A stretch of 64,000 bases of DNA from NCBI RefSeq assembly GCF_019209935.1, contig NZ_JAHUTN010000001.1:124001-188000 (forward strand), read 5' to 3'. Below are positions 45,254 to 52,292 of the stretch, piece after piece (within the stretch, counting starts at the first letter, position 1; each line of letters opens with the position of its first letter). The DNA comes from Corynebacterium sp. TAE3-ERU16. GTDB taxonomy: Bacteria > Actinomycetota > Actinomycetes > Mycobacteriales > Mycobacteriaceae. The position numbers and the translations under genes are program-made. The notes under the pieces are model-generated. The model was not told the origin of the DNA and made no database searches. It saw only the letters and a program-made list of their open reading frames with translations.

Positions 45254-46326
45254 TGTCGTTCTCTTTCCTTGACGTTGTTCGGGGTGTGTCCGGTGACTGC
45301 CTCCACCAGTGTCGCAACTTCCGGGGCGCCTCGCACAGCGAGCCGCCAGTGGGTGTTGTCCAGTCCGGGGAAGGTGTCGCAGCGGCGGACGGCGATCCCC
45401 CGCCGCGCGAGCGCGACACGGGTCGCCTCCGGATCGTCGACGGGCGGCGTGACGAGGAGGTACGGTGCCCGGGACCTGGTGTGCACCGTGAACCCCGCCC
45501 CGAGCAACGCGCTGACCATCTCCGTGCGCTGGCGGGCGACGGCCCGTGTCTCCGCGGCGACGAACCCGGCGCCCTCCTTGAGAGCGGTGCGGATCGCGAC
45601 CGCCTGGAGCGTCCCCAGTGGCCAGTGGGGCCGTCGGGCGGCGAGTTCGTGAACCAGTTCCGGTGCGGCCAGCAGATAGCCGCACCGTAGCCCGGCGAGG
45701 GAGAAGGTCTTGGTGAGGCTGCGCAGCACCACCAGCCCGGGGTGCCGTGCGACCTCGGCGGCGAGGGAACAGCTCTCGTCCGTCAGATCCATGAATGCCT
45801 CGTCGACGACGGTGGTCCGCCCTGGCCTGCACCATCCGCGGATCACGGCCGCCGGGTGCAGCACCCCGGTCGGGTTGGTCGGGTTGCCGATGACGACCAG
45901 GTCGGCGTCCTCGGGTGGCGTGCGACCGGCCAGGGTGAACGGTGCGTCCAGCACCATGCGCTCCACCCGTGCACCGGCGGCCCGAAGGGCCGCCTCCGGT
46001 TCGGTGAATCCGGGATGCACCACGACCGGGTGCCGGGCGCCGAGTCCGGCGATGAGCGAGAATCCCTCGGCGGCACCGGACAGCAGCAGCACGCACCCCG
46101 GGTCCACTCCGTGGTGCTCCGCCACGGCGGCCCTCGCGGAGTCGGTGACCGCTGCCGGCGGGTAGGACCCGAGGCCCGGGATCCCGTCCCGCAGCGCGGC
46201 GGCCAGCCACTCCGGGGGGCCCGGGGCACGTACGTTCACGGCGAAGTCCACGATCCCGCAGCCGGGATCCACCGCACCGGCGGTCGCGAGATCGCCGTGG
46301 TACCGCAGCAGGTCGTCCTCGTTCAC
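45250..46326 (-). CDS. CobC-like PLP aminotransferase (threonine-phosphate decarboxylase type)
   Basis: 358-residue class I aminotransferase, orthologous by position to Rv2231c. The PLP lysine is in RSLTKTFSLAGLRCGY, and NPTNPTG and DEAFMDL are the PLP-contact motifs. Such proteins make aminopropanol phosphate for cobalamin or resemble histidinol-phosphate aminotransferase; the presence of cobD, cobT and cobS in the window favours the first. GTG at 46326 lies 7 bases after TAATCT. It starts the four-gene minus-strand run and is divergent from the HAD gene 34 bp away. Confidence 0.85.
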   Translation of the reverse strand: MNEDDLLRYHGDLATAGAVDPGCGIVDFAVNVRAPGPPEWLAAALRDGIPGLGSYPPAAVTDSARAAVAEHHGVDPGCVLLLSGAAEGFSLIAGLGARHPVVVHPGFTEPEAALRAAGARVERMVLDAPFTLAGRTPPEDADLVVIGNPTNPTGVLHPAAVIRGWCRPGRTTVVDEAFMDLTDESCSLAAEVARHPGLVVLRSLTKTFSLAGLRCGYLLAAPELVHELAARRPHWPLGTLQAVAIRTALKEGAGFVAAETRAVARQRTEMVSALLGAGFTVHTRSRAPYLLVTPPVDDPEATRVALARRGIAVRRCDTFPGLDNTHWRLAVRGAPEVATLVEAVTGHTPNNVKERERQ

Positions 46327-46333
46327 ACGGACC

Positions 46334-46339
46334 AGATTA
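46334..46339 (-). promoter_or_regulatory. -10 element of the CobC-like gene (leaderless)
   Basis: TAATCT on the minus strand, 7 bases before the GTG at 46326, inside a 34-bp divergent intergenic space. Confidence 0.55.
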
Positions 46340-46360
46340 CGTTCTGTCACACTGGAGGGC

Positions 46361-47014
46361 GTGAAAACTCTGCTGATAGACGTGGACGGCACACTCATCG
46401 ATTCGTACCCGGGGATCCGGGCGAGCTTCCTGCACGCCCTGGACGCCATGGGTCAACCGCGTCCGGGCGAGGAGGTGCTCTCCCGGATAGCCGGTCCCCC
46501 GATGGAGCTGACGATGCGTTCCATCGGAATGACCCCGGAGCAGGCACGGGAGGGGGTGCGCATCTACCTCCGGCACTACGGTGAGGGGTCCTGGGCGAAC
46601 GCGGAGCCTTATCCCGGCATGCGGGAGCTCCTCGCCCGCTGGCGGGAGAAGGGCTACCGGGTCTGCACCGCCACCTCGAAGGGCGAGCACTTCGCCCGGA
46701 AATCCCTCGAACGGTACGGGATGTACGATTCCATCGATTTCCTCGGCGCGGCGGAGGAGAACGGTCCGCGCCGTTCCAAGGAGTCGGTCATCGCGTACGT
46801 CCTCGACTCCCTGGGCCTGCGGGGGACCGAGTCCGATATCCTCATGATCGGCGACCGCATCCACGATTTCGACGGTGCGGCCACTTTCGGAATCGATGCA
46901 GTGGCCTGTGCCTGGGGGTACGGTGACGCCGAGGAACACGCGAAGGCCCGCTGGACCGCGACCAGCACCCGAGACCTGGAGGACATAGTCGATGAGTGGA
47001 ACGAGCAGAGTTAG
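46361..47014 (+). CDS. HAD-superfamily protein, PtkA-like by position
   Basis: 217 residues. The nucleophile motif is DVDGTLIDS (about 6-14), motif II is ATSKG and the acidic motif is MIGDRIHDF, so it is an intact HAD of the phosphoglycolate phosphatase type. In M. tuberculosis the HAD-fold protein PtkA is encoded directly before ptpA and phosphorylates PtpA; this gene has the same place and overlaps ptpA by 23 bp. PtkA is longer (about 290 aa), so a plain phosphatase is equally possible. GTG at 46361; GGAGGG is too close to act, and CACACT 7 bases upstream could be a -10. Confidence 0.85.
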   Translation: MKTLLIDVDGTLIDSYPGIRASFLHALDAMGQPRPGEEVLSRIAGPPMELTMRSIGMTPEQAREGVRIYLRHYGEGSWANAEPYPGMRELLARWREKGYRVCTATSKGEHFARKSLERYGMYDSIDFLGAAEENGPRRSKESVIAYVLDSLGLRGTESDILMIGDRIHDFDGAATFGIDAVACAWGYGDAEEHAKARWTATSTRDLEDIVDEWNEQS

Positions 47015-47507
47015 GGAACGTACCGAGGACGTGTACGTCGTCTTCGTGTGCACCGGCAACATCTGCCGCTCCCCCATGGCCGAGGTCATCGTGCGCGATG
47101 CCGTCGAGGAGGCCGGTCTCACCGACCGGGTCCTCCTCCGGTCCTGCGGAATGGGCGGTTGGCACGTCGGCCAGCCCGCTGATGATCGGGCGTTGGCCGA
47201 GCTCAAGGCCGCGGGCCACGATGGCGCGGACCACCGCGCCAGCCAGTTCGGGGACGAGCACCGTGACGCCGATCTGCTCGTCGCCCTCGATTCCGGGCAC
47301 GTGCGTGCCCTCTGCGGCGCAGGCGTGCCCCGCGAGCGGATCAGGTTGCTACGCGGTTTCGACCCCGCCGCCGGCGAGGTCGACTGCGCCGACCCCTACT
47401 ACGGCACCTCCGACGATTTCACCGTGGTCCGCGAGCAGATCGACGCCGCCGTTCCCGGACTGATCGACTGGATGCGGGAGACCTGCGCGGACATGTCGGA
47501 ACGGTGA
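46992..47507 (+). CDS. ptpA: Low-molecular-weight protein tyrosine phosphatase
   Basis: 171 residues. The P-loop CTGNICRSPMAE (about 20-31) and the general-acid DPYYG (about 135) are intact. The start ATG at 46992 lies inside the HAD gene; an N-terminal extension of about 13 residues precedes the core, and a later start is possible. Coupled translation with the HAD gene points to a functional pair. In mycobacteria PtpA is secreted into macrophages; that is not implied here. Confidence 0.94.
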   Translation: MSGTSRVRERTEDVYVVFVCTGNICRSPMAEVIVRDAVEEAGLTDRVLLRSCGMGGWHVGQPADDRALAELKAAGHDGADHRASQFGDEHRDADLLVALDSGHVRALCGAGVPRERIRLLRGFDPAAGEVDCADPYYGTSDDFTVVREQIDAAVPGLIDWMRETCADMSER

Positions 47508-47533
47508 TTTTCGGTAGTCCAGCCACCGGGCAC

Positions 47534-47539
47534 TAGACT
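47534..47539 (+). promoter_or_regulatory. -10 element of the surf1 gene (leaderless)
   Basis: TAGACT, 7 bases before the GTG at 47547. Confidence 0.55.
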
Positions 47540-47546
47540 GGCCGGT

Positions 47547-48563
47547 GTGAACGCCGACGCAGCACGCCCCGGAGGATCCAAGGGTCCCCTGTCGCTGCTC
47601 CGGGTGTTTCTCACCCCGGGATGGGTCATCACCGCAATCGTGGTGATCATCTTCGCCTACACCGCCTTCACCGTTCTCGCCCCCTGGCAGCTCGGGAAGA
47701 ACGAGGCCACCAGTGCCCGGAACCAGCGCATCGAGCAGGCCTTCAACACGGACCCGGTCCCCGTCACCACCCTCGTCGGGCGCGACGGGGTGGTCGACCC
47801 CGACCTGGAGTGGCGCAGGGTGACCCTCGACGGGCACTACCTGCCGGACTCCGAGGTGCTCCTGAGGCTACGGCCCGTCGATCACCGGCCGGCGGTTCAG
47901 GGACTCATCCCCTTCGAGCTGGACGACGGTGGCGTACTCCTGGTCAACCGCGGTTGGCTCCCGGTCGAGGCCGGGCAGATCCCGGAGGTTCCCCCGGCAC
48001 CCACCCGGGAGGTCACCATCTCGGGATATCTCCGCCGGAACGAGGCGGTCCCCGAGCGTTCCCCCGTCACCGAACAGGACCACACCCAGGTCCACGGGAT
48101 CTCCACCGAGCAGATCGCCGAGCTCACCGGGGTTCCGCTCGGGCGGGACTACATCCAGCTCTCCGAGGGCTCCCCCGGGGAACTCGATCCCGTCCCGCTG
48201 CCGAAACTCGACGCTGGCCCCTACCTCTCGTACGGGGTCCAGTGGATCGCCTTCGGGATCATGGCCCCACTGGGACTCGGCTACTTCATCTGGGCCGAGA
48301 TCCGGGAACGCCGCCGGGAACGGGAAGAGGAGGCGGCCGCCGTGGCGGCCACCCCGGCACCGGCCGGGAACGCGGACGGACCCGGGGACGATCCTGACGC
48401 ACCGCGGCATGCCGGCAACGGCACACGGGACGATGAAGAGATCTCGAACGCCGCCCCGCCGCCCGGGCCGCCCCGGGAGCGACTCCGCAGACGCGCCCGC
48501 TACGGTTCCGGGCACACCGATCACTACCGCACCATCGCCGAGAAGAATGAAGAGAGGTTCTAG
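47547..48563 (+). CDS. SURF1-family cytochrome oxidase assembly protein
   Basis: 338 residues. Two membrane helices (about 23-47, VITAIVVIIFAYTAFTVLAP, and about 230-250, YGVQWIAFGIMAPLGLGYFI) flank an extracytoplasmic domain containing NRGWLP, the SURF1 pattern for heme a insertion into cytochrome aa3 oxidase. The C-terminal 85 residues are a charged cytoplasmic tail unlike the family core. GTG 47547 follows its -10 hexamer by 7 bases. Same position as Rv2235. Confidence 0.93.
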   Translation: MNADAARPGGSKGPLSLLRVFLTPGWVITAIVVIIFAYTAFTVLAPWQLGKNEATSARNQRIEQAFNTDPVPVTTLVGRDGVVDPDLEWRRVTLDGHYLPDSEVLLRLRPVDHRPAVQGLIPFELDDGGVLLVNRGWLPVEAGQIPEVPPAPTREVTISGYLRRNEAVPERSPVTEQDHTQVHGISTEQIAELTGVPLGRDYIQLSEGSPGELDPVPLPKLDAGPYLSYGVQWIAFGIMAPLGLGYFIWAEIRERRREREEEAAAVAATPAPAGNADGPGDDPDAPRHAGNGTRDDEEISNAAPPPGPPRERLRRRARYGSGHTDHYRTIAEKNEERF

Positions 48564-48565
48564 CC

Positions 48566-48895
48566 GTGGACAACACCATCCAGCCCCTGGTCAGCCGCAC
48601 CCTGCACCGTGAGGACGGAAGCTCCGTCACCGTGGAGATCGCTGCCCCCGTCAACCGCGGCGAGGATTTCTGGGAGACCCGCTGGCGCATCACCGGGCTG
48701 AAGGACGGCGACGTCGAATTCGCATCGGGGGGCGTCGACTCCATGCAGTCACTCCTCGCCGCTCTCGCCATGTCGGGTGACCGCGTGGCCGGGGATTCGT
48801 CGCTCAGTTTCCTGGAGGGGCCCGGAACGGGACTGCTGCACTCCGGCAAGCGGGAGGACGGCTTCTACACCGCCGTTCTGCGGATGCCGACGTAG
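48566..48895 (+). CDS. Small conserved protein, DUF6968-like
   Basis: 109 residues, soluble, with FWETRWRITGL and GGVDSMQSLLAALAMSGD. It resembles short DUF6968-type proteins; the role is unknown. GTG at 48566 follows the surf1 stop by two bases with AGAGAGG upstream, so it is co-transcribed with surf1. Its last 31 bases overlap the 3' end of the convergent cobD. Confidence 0.8.
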   Translation: MDNTIQPLVSRTLHREDGSSVTVEIAAPVNRGEDFWETRWRITGLKDGDVEFASGGVDSMQSLLAALAMSGDRVAGDSSLSFLEGPGTGLLHSGKREDGFYTAVLRMPT

Positions 48896-49848
48896 AGCGG
48901 TCGACCCAGCCGTCCTCCAGGGGAGCCCCGCAGACGGCTCCGCCCACAGCGCGACAGAACCGCGGCCGTGGCGACGGCGACGCCGGTCGCGATGGCCTGG
49001 GTCCTTCCGGACAGCCTGACGGCGTCCCGGATCGCAGCCACGTCCGGTTCCCGGCCCGTGCCGAGGACGGGCCGGTTCTCGACGCCGTGAGCGTAGACGG
49101 TGGGCCCCCCGAGACGCACACCCAGTGCGGCCGCCGCGGTCGCCTCCACGATGCCGGCATTGGGGCTCGGGTGGGACCGTGCATCCTCCCGCCAGGCGCG
49201 CACGGCGTCTCCGCCCCGCCCGACGGCGTACGCCAGACCCGTGTGCACCAGGGCGGTCACCCGGGCGGGCAACCACGCCAGCACGTCATCCGTTCGTGCG
49301 GCCGCCCACCCGAAATTTCCGTAGCGATCGTTCCGGTATCCGACCATCGCATCGAGCGTGTTGACCGCCCGGTGCGCGACCACCGCCGGGGCTCCGCCGA
49401 CCGCCGCCCACACGAGTGGCGCGATGGCCGCGTCGGAGGTGTTCTCCGCGAGCGACTCAACAGCGGCCCTGGCCATCCCGGCGGCGTCGAGAAGCTCCGG
49501 ATCACGGGAGCACAGCCACGGCACCAGTGCCCGGGCGGCGGACGTGTCCCCGGATTCGAGGACGTCGCCCATGCGGGTCCCGGTCCGCTCCAGCATCGTG
49601 CCACCGAGAGCCGCCCACAGACACACGGCGGTGGTCAACCGCGGCGCGCGGCGCGCCGCTACCGCCGTCGCCGCCACCGGCGGAGCCACCGAAAGCACGA
49701 GGTGCAGACAGCCGGCGGCCCTGGAGTCCCGGTAGCAGAGTCCCTCCAGCCGGGCGGCCCAGCTCCCGAACACCGCGACGGGGTGTCCACGGCGGGGATC
49801 CGGGATCACCCGGTCGGCGACCACACCGGCGAGAATCCCGACGCTCAC
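48865..49848 (-). CDS. cobD: Adenosylcobinamide-phosphate synthase
   Basis: Membrane enzyme (CobD/CbiB) that attaches aminopropanol phosphate to adenosylcobyric acid. Motifs are HPVAVFG near the N-terminus, ESLAENTSDAAIAPLVW (about 130), NTLDAMVGYRNDRYGNFGW and SPNAGIVEATAAAALGV. 327 residues. GTG at 49848 overlaps the stop of the upstream hydrolase gene (49845-49848). It links to the CobC-like aminotransferase nearby. Confidence 0.94.
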   Translation of the reverse strand: MSVGILAGVVADRVIPDPRRGHPVAVFGSWAARLEGLCYRDSRAAGCLHLVLSVAPPVAATAVAARRAPRLTTAVCLWAALGGTMLERTGTRMGDVLESGDTSAARALVPWLCSRDPELLDAAGMARAAVESLAENTSDAAIAPLVWAAVGGAPAVVAHRAVNTLDAMVGYRNDRYGNFGWAAARTDDVLAWLPARVTALVHTGLAYAVGRGGDAVRAWREDARSHPSPNAGIVEATAAAALGVRLGGPTVYAHGVENRPVLGTGREPDVAAIRDAVRLSGRTQAIATGVAVATAAVLSRCGRSRLRGSPGGRLGRPLYVGIRRTAV

Positions 49849-51125
49849 TGCGCCTCCCCGCCGTGGAATTCGCCCAGGAACTCGAGAACCGCGTCCCGCG
49901 ATCGTGCTGCCGCCGCGCCGGATGCGGTCCGGTCGCCGCCGAGTGCCACCGTGGAGCCGTAGGCGGTGGTCGTGTCGGGTACGGGTAGTCCCGCCGGGGT
50001 GAACGGCCACCCCACCCCGTGCCCGGCACCCGGGTACACGACGGCGTAGGCGTCGATCCCGGCCTCGGCGGCGCGCCGGGCGAGTGCCCCCGTCATGGTC
50101 TCCGAGTCCCACACCGCATCGGCGGTTCCGGCGGTCACCAGCAGCGGACCACGCATCCGCTCGACCGGGATCCGGGCCGCGGACACGGCTTCCTCCCCCG
50201 CCTTCCGACGCGCGTCCGCGTAGTAGCCGGCAAGTTCCAGTGGCTTGTGGGCCAGTGCCGGTCGAAGCCTCGACCGGAAGCGCGCGAATGCGGAACCGAT
50301 TTCCGGGGCGGGCAGATCCACGGCCGGGCCTGCTTCCCCGAGGTACGTCGTGGCAGAGGGGTCCGCGTGCGGATCGTTCGTGCGCACGTCCGTGGGCGAG
50401 TGCGCGACGACGGGGCCGACGAGATCCGGTTCCGCCACCGCGAGGAGCAACGCGAGCTCCGCCCCCCGGCCCCTCCCGACCAGTGCGACGTGACCACCTG
50501 CGACCAGCCGGTTATCCACGAACGTGCGGAGGGCCGCACGGAGCTCACCCACGTCGACCCCGCCGGACTCCCGGGGGAACCAGTCCCAGGCGACGGTGGA
50601 CCAGCCACCGTCCGCGAGCTCCGCCGCCGCTGCGGCGGGGACACCGCCCTCGGCGCCGCCGAGCAGCACCACTCCGGGATGCGGTGCACCGTCGTCCGGC
50701 ACGAAGAAACGCGCCGACCTGACACCCGACACCGGCGGCGCGTCGACCTCGTGGGCGCGGCGGCCGACCGTGCGCGACGCACCGGCGCCGAGGGCCGCAT
50801 CCGTGCTCCGGACCCGGACATCCAGGCTGACCGCGCCGGACGGCTCCAGCGCGAATCCGTGGCCGGGTGTCGCGTGTTCCGACCGGAGCGTCCACAACGG
50901 TCCCAGGCTGTTCGCGGGCCCCCATTCAGCGGCCCCCGGCAGGGATGAACGGGTGTCGACCCGCCCGTCTCCGTCCGCCGTGAACTCGGTCATGGAGGAC
51001 CAGACGACCCCCGCTGCATCGGTGGCCCGGAGTCCGACCCGCACCACCGCACCCGGTGACACGTCCGAGACGCGGATCGGGAACGGGGCACTGAGACCTG
51101 AAACCGGGGGAACATCGAGGAACAT
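49845..51125 (-). CDS. Acyl-CoA thioesterase / BAAT-like protein with altered nucleophile
   Basis: 426 residues. An N-terminal beta-sandwich domain of the acyl-CoA thioester hydrolase/bile-acid-CoA amino acid transferase type (about 1-130) and a C-terminal alpha/beta hydrolase (BAAT_C) domain (about 175-420). The elbow that is normally G-x-[S/C]-x-G reads GRGRGAELAL, so the nucleophile position is Gly, while the acid (AGTADAVWDS) and histidine (PGAGHGVGW) remain. ATG at 51125 lies 7 bases after TACGAT; an ATG at 51134 overlaps that hexamer. It overlaps cobD by four bases. Confidence 0.8.
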   Translation of the reverse strand: MFLDVPPVSGLSAPFPIRVSDVSPGAVVRVGLRATDAAGVVWSSMTEFTADGDGRVDTRSSLPGAAEWGPANSLGPLWTLRSEHATPGHGFALEPSGAVSLDVRVRSTDAALGAGASRTVGRRAHEVDAPPVSGVRSARFFVPDDGAPHPGVVLLGGAEGGVPAAAAAELADGGWSTVAWDWFPRESGGVDVGELRAALRTFVDNRLVAGGHVALVGRGRGAELALLLAVAEPDLVGPVVAHSPTDVRTNDPHADPSATTYLGEAGPAVDLPAPEIGSAFARFRSRLRPALAHKPLELAGYYADARRKAGEEAVSAARIPVERMRGPLLVTAGTADAVWDSETMTGALARRAAEAGIDAYAVVYPGAGHGVGWPFTPAGLPVPDTTTAYGSTVALGGDRTASGAAAARSRDAVLEFLGEFHGGEAQ

Positions 51126-51132
51126 ATCCGCC

Positions 51133-51138
51133 ATCGTA
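51133..51138 (-). promoter_or_regulatory. -10 element of the BAAT-like gene (leaderless)
   Basis: TACGAT on the minus strand, 7 bases before the ATG at 51125. Confidence 0.5.
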
Positions 51139-51221
51139 GCGCTGCTCCGCCACCCTTTTCCCAACCTGTGAAAACAGCCGACAACCTGACCATTTGACGC
51201 ACGGAAGACAACAGAAGATAG

Positions 51222-51263
51222 ACGGGAGGGCCCACCCGGCCTTCGCCGGACGGGCCCTCCCGT
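51222..51263 (-). terminator. Terminator of tRNA-Val
   Basis: 12-bp outer stem, arms 51222-51233 and 51252-51263, plus an inner CCGGC/GCCGG stem; the minus strand continues TCTATCTTCTGTTGTCTT, a U-rich tract. It begins 2 bases after the tRNA CCA. Confidence 0.85.
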
Positions 51264-51265
51264 CG

Positions 51266-51341
51266 TGGTGCGCCCTGACGGGCTCGAACCGCCGACCTGC
51301 TGGGTGTAAACCAGCTGCTCTTCCAGCTGAGCTAAAGGCGC
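51266..51341 (-). tRNA. tRNA-Val (UAC anticodon)
   Basis: 76 nt including an encoded CCA. Acceptor GCGCCTT pairs with AGGGCGC; D-arm TAGCTCAGCTGG; anticodon stem GCTGG/CCAGC with loop TTTACAC, anticodon UAC reading GUA; T-arm GGCGG TTCGAGC CCGTC. Confidence 0.95.
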
Positions 51342-51425
51342 GCGCACCGGGTCCACTCGCGAGCGCTCGTGAACACGGTCAACAACGACGGTCACTCTAG
51401 CACGAGCGCCGCCGTAACACCGAAG

Positions 51426-51854
51426 CTAACGCTTCTTGCCGCTCTGCACGAGGCACGAGCCCTGCCATGTCCCGAGACGCTCGGCGGAGGTCTGGACGAG
51501 ACCCGCGAGCTGCGCGGACTCCGCGATCAGGCCGGGTTCGACGTGGCCCGGCCTACCGGCCCCGGGGGTCAACAGCCAGATCCGACCGTTCTCGGCGATG
51601 GGGCGGATCGAATCGACCAGGCCGTCCACCAGATCGCCGTCTTCCTCGCGCCACCACAGCAGAACGATGTCGCAGATTTCGTCGGTGTCTTCCTCGAGAA
51701 GGGCCTCCCCGATGACGTCCTCGACCGCTTCACTGATGTCGGTGTCGCAGTCCTCGTCCCAGCCGACCTCCTGAACGATGTGGTCCGGCTCGACCCCGAG
51801 AAGCATGGCGTAATCCTGGGCGCTTTCCTTGGCCGCGCCCGGAGCGTCGCTCAC
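51426..51854 (-). CDS. DUF3052 family protein
   Basis: 142 residues, acidic and soluble. Characteristic segments are YAMLLGVEPDHIVQEVGWDE, CDIVLLWWREEDGDLVDGLV and GRIWLLTPGAGRPGHVEPG. Homologues lie beside aceE in mycobacteria (Rv2239c) and corynebacteria; the function is unknown. GTG at 51854 has GGAGG (51864-51868) 9 bases upstream. It is divergent from aceE across 438 bp. Confidence 0.92.
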   Translation of the reverse strand: MSDAPGAAKESAQDYAMLLGVEPDHIVQEVGWDEDCDTDISEAVEDVIGEALLEEDTDEICDIVLLWWREEDGDLVDGLVDSIRPIAENGRIWLLTPGAGRPGHVEPGLIAESAQLAGLVQTSAERLGTWQGSCLVQSGKKR

Positions 51855-52292
51855 TGTGTGTTTCCTCCTAAAATAGATCCGGGAAGGTGCACCGTTGCCC
51901 ACTCCCGGCCCGTGTGGCCGGGTGCTGGGGTCCGGAGATTACCCGGGTGATGTGATCTCGCTAGTACACGCTACCGGGTTTCTCGTCGCAGTGGTCCATC
52001 ACCCGGGGTATTTCAGCCAGAATCCACACCGGTGTCGCCCCCGAAACAATTTCCCGGTCGTTGTCCGCCACGCCGTCCCGGCTAAAAGCAGTGCTCGCGG
52101 CGGGTGTGTTCCGTGGGGATATCGCCCGGGGCGCCCATACCGCCGTCGGACCCGTATCCTTGTGTACACACGTGCGTTTCCCACTGATCGTGGGAACGGG
52201 CACACCTTCCGGAGGAAAACCCCGAACAGGGGCTCCCGAGCCGGGCAGCCCGAACACAGGCACCAGATGATTGATCCACAGGAGGATTCGGT
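51855..52292. other. 438-bp divergent region before aceE
   Basis: Holds the DUF3052 Shine-Dalgarno sequence on one side and the aceE leader on the other. TATCCT near 52157-52162 may be the aceE -10; a perfect 10-bp palindrome TGTGTACACA overlaps the expected start point and could be a regulator site (GlxR-like TGTG/CACA halves, but with the wrong spacing). GGAGG precedes aceE. No small gene is supported. Confidence 0.45.
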
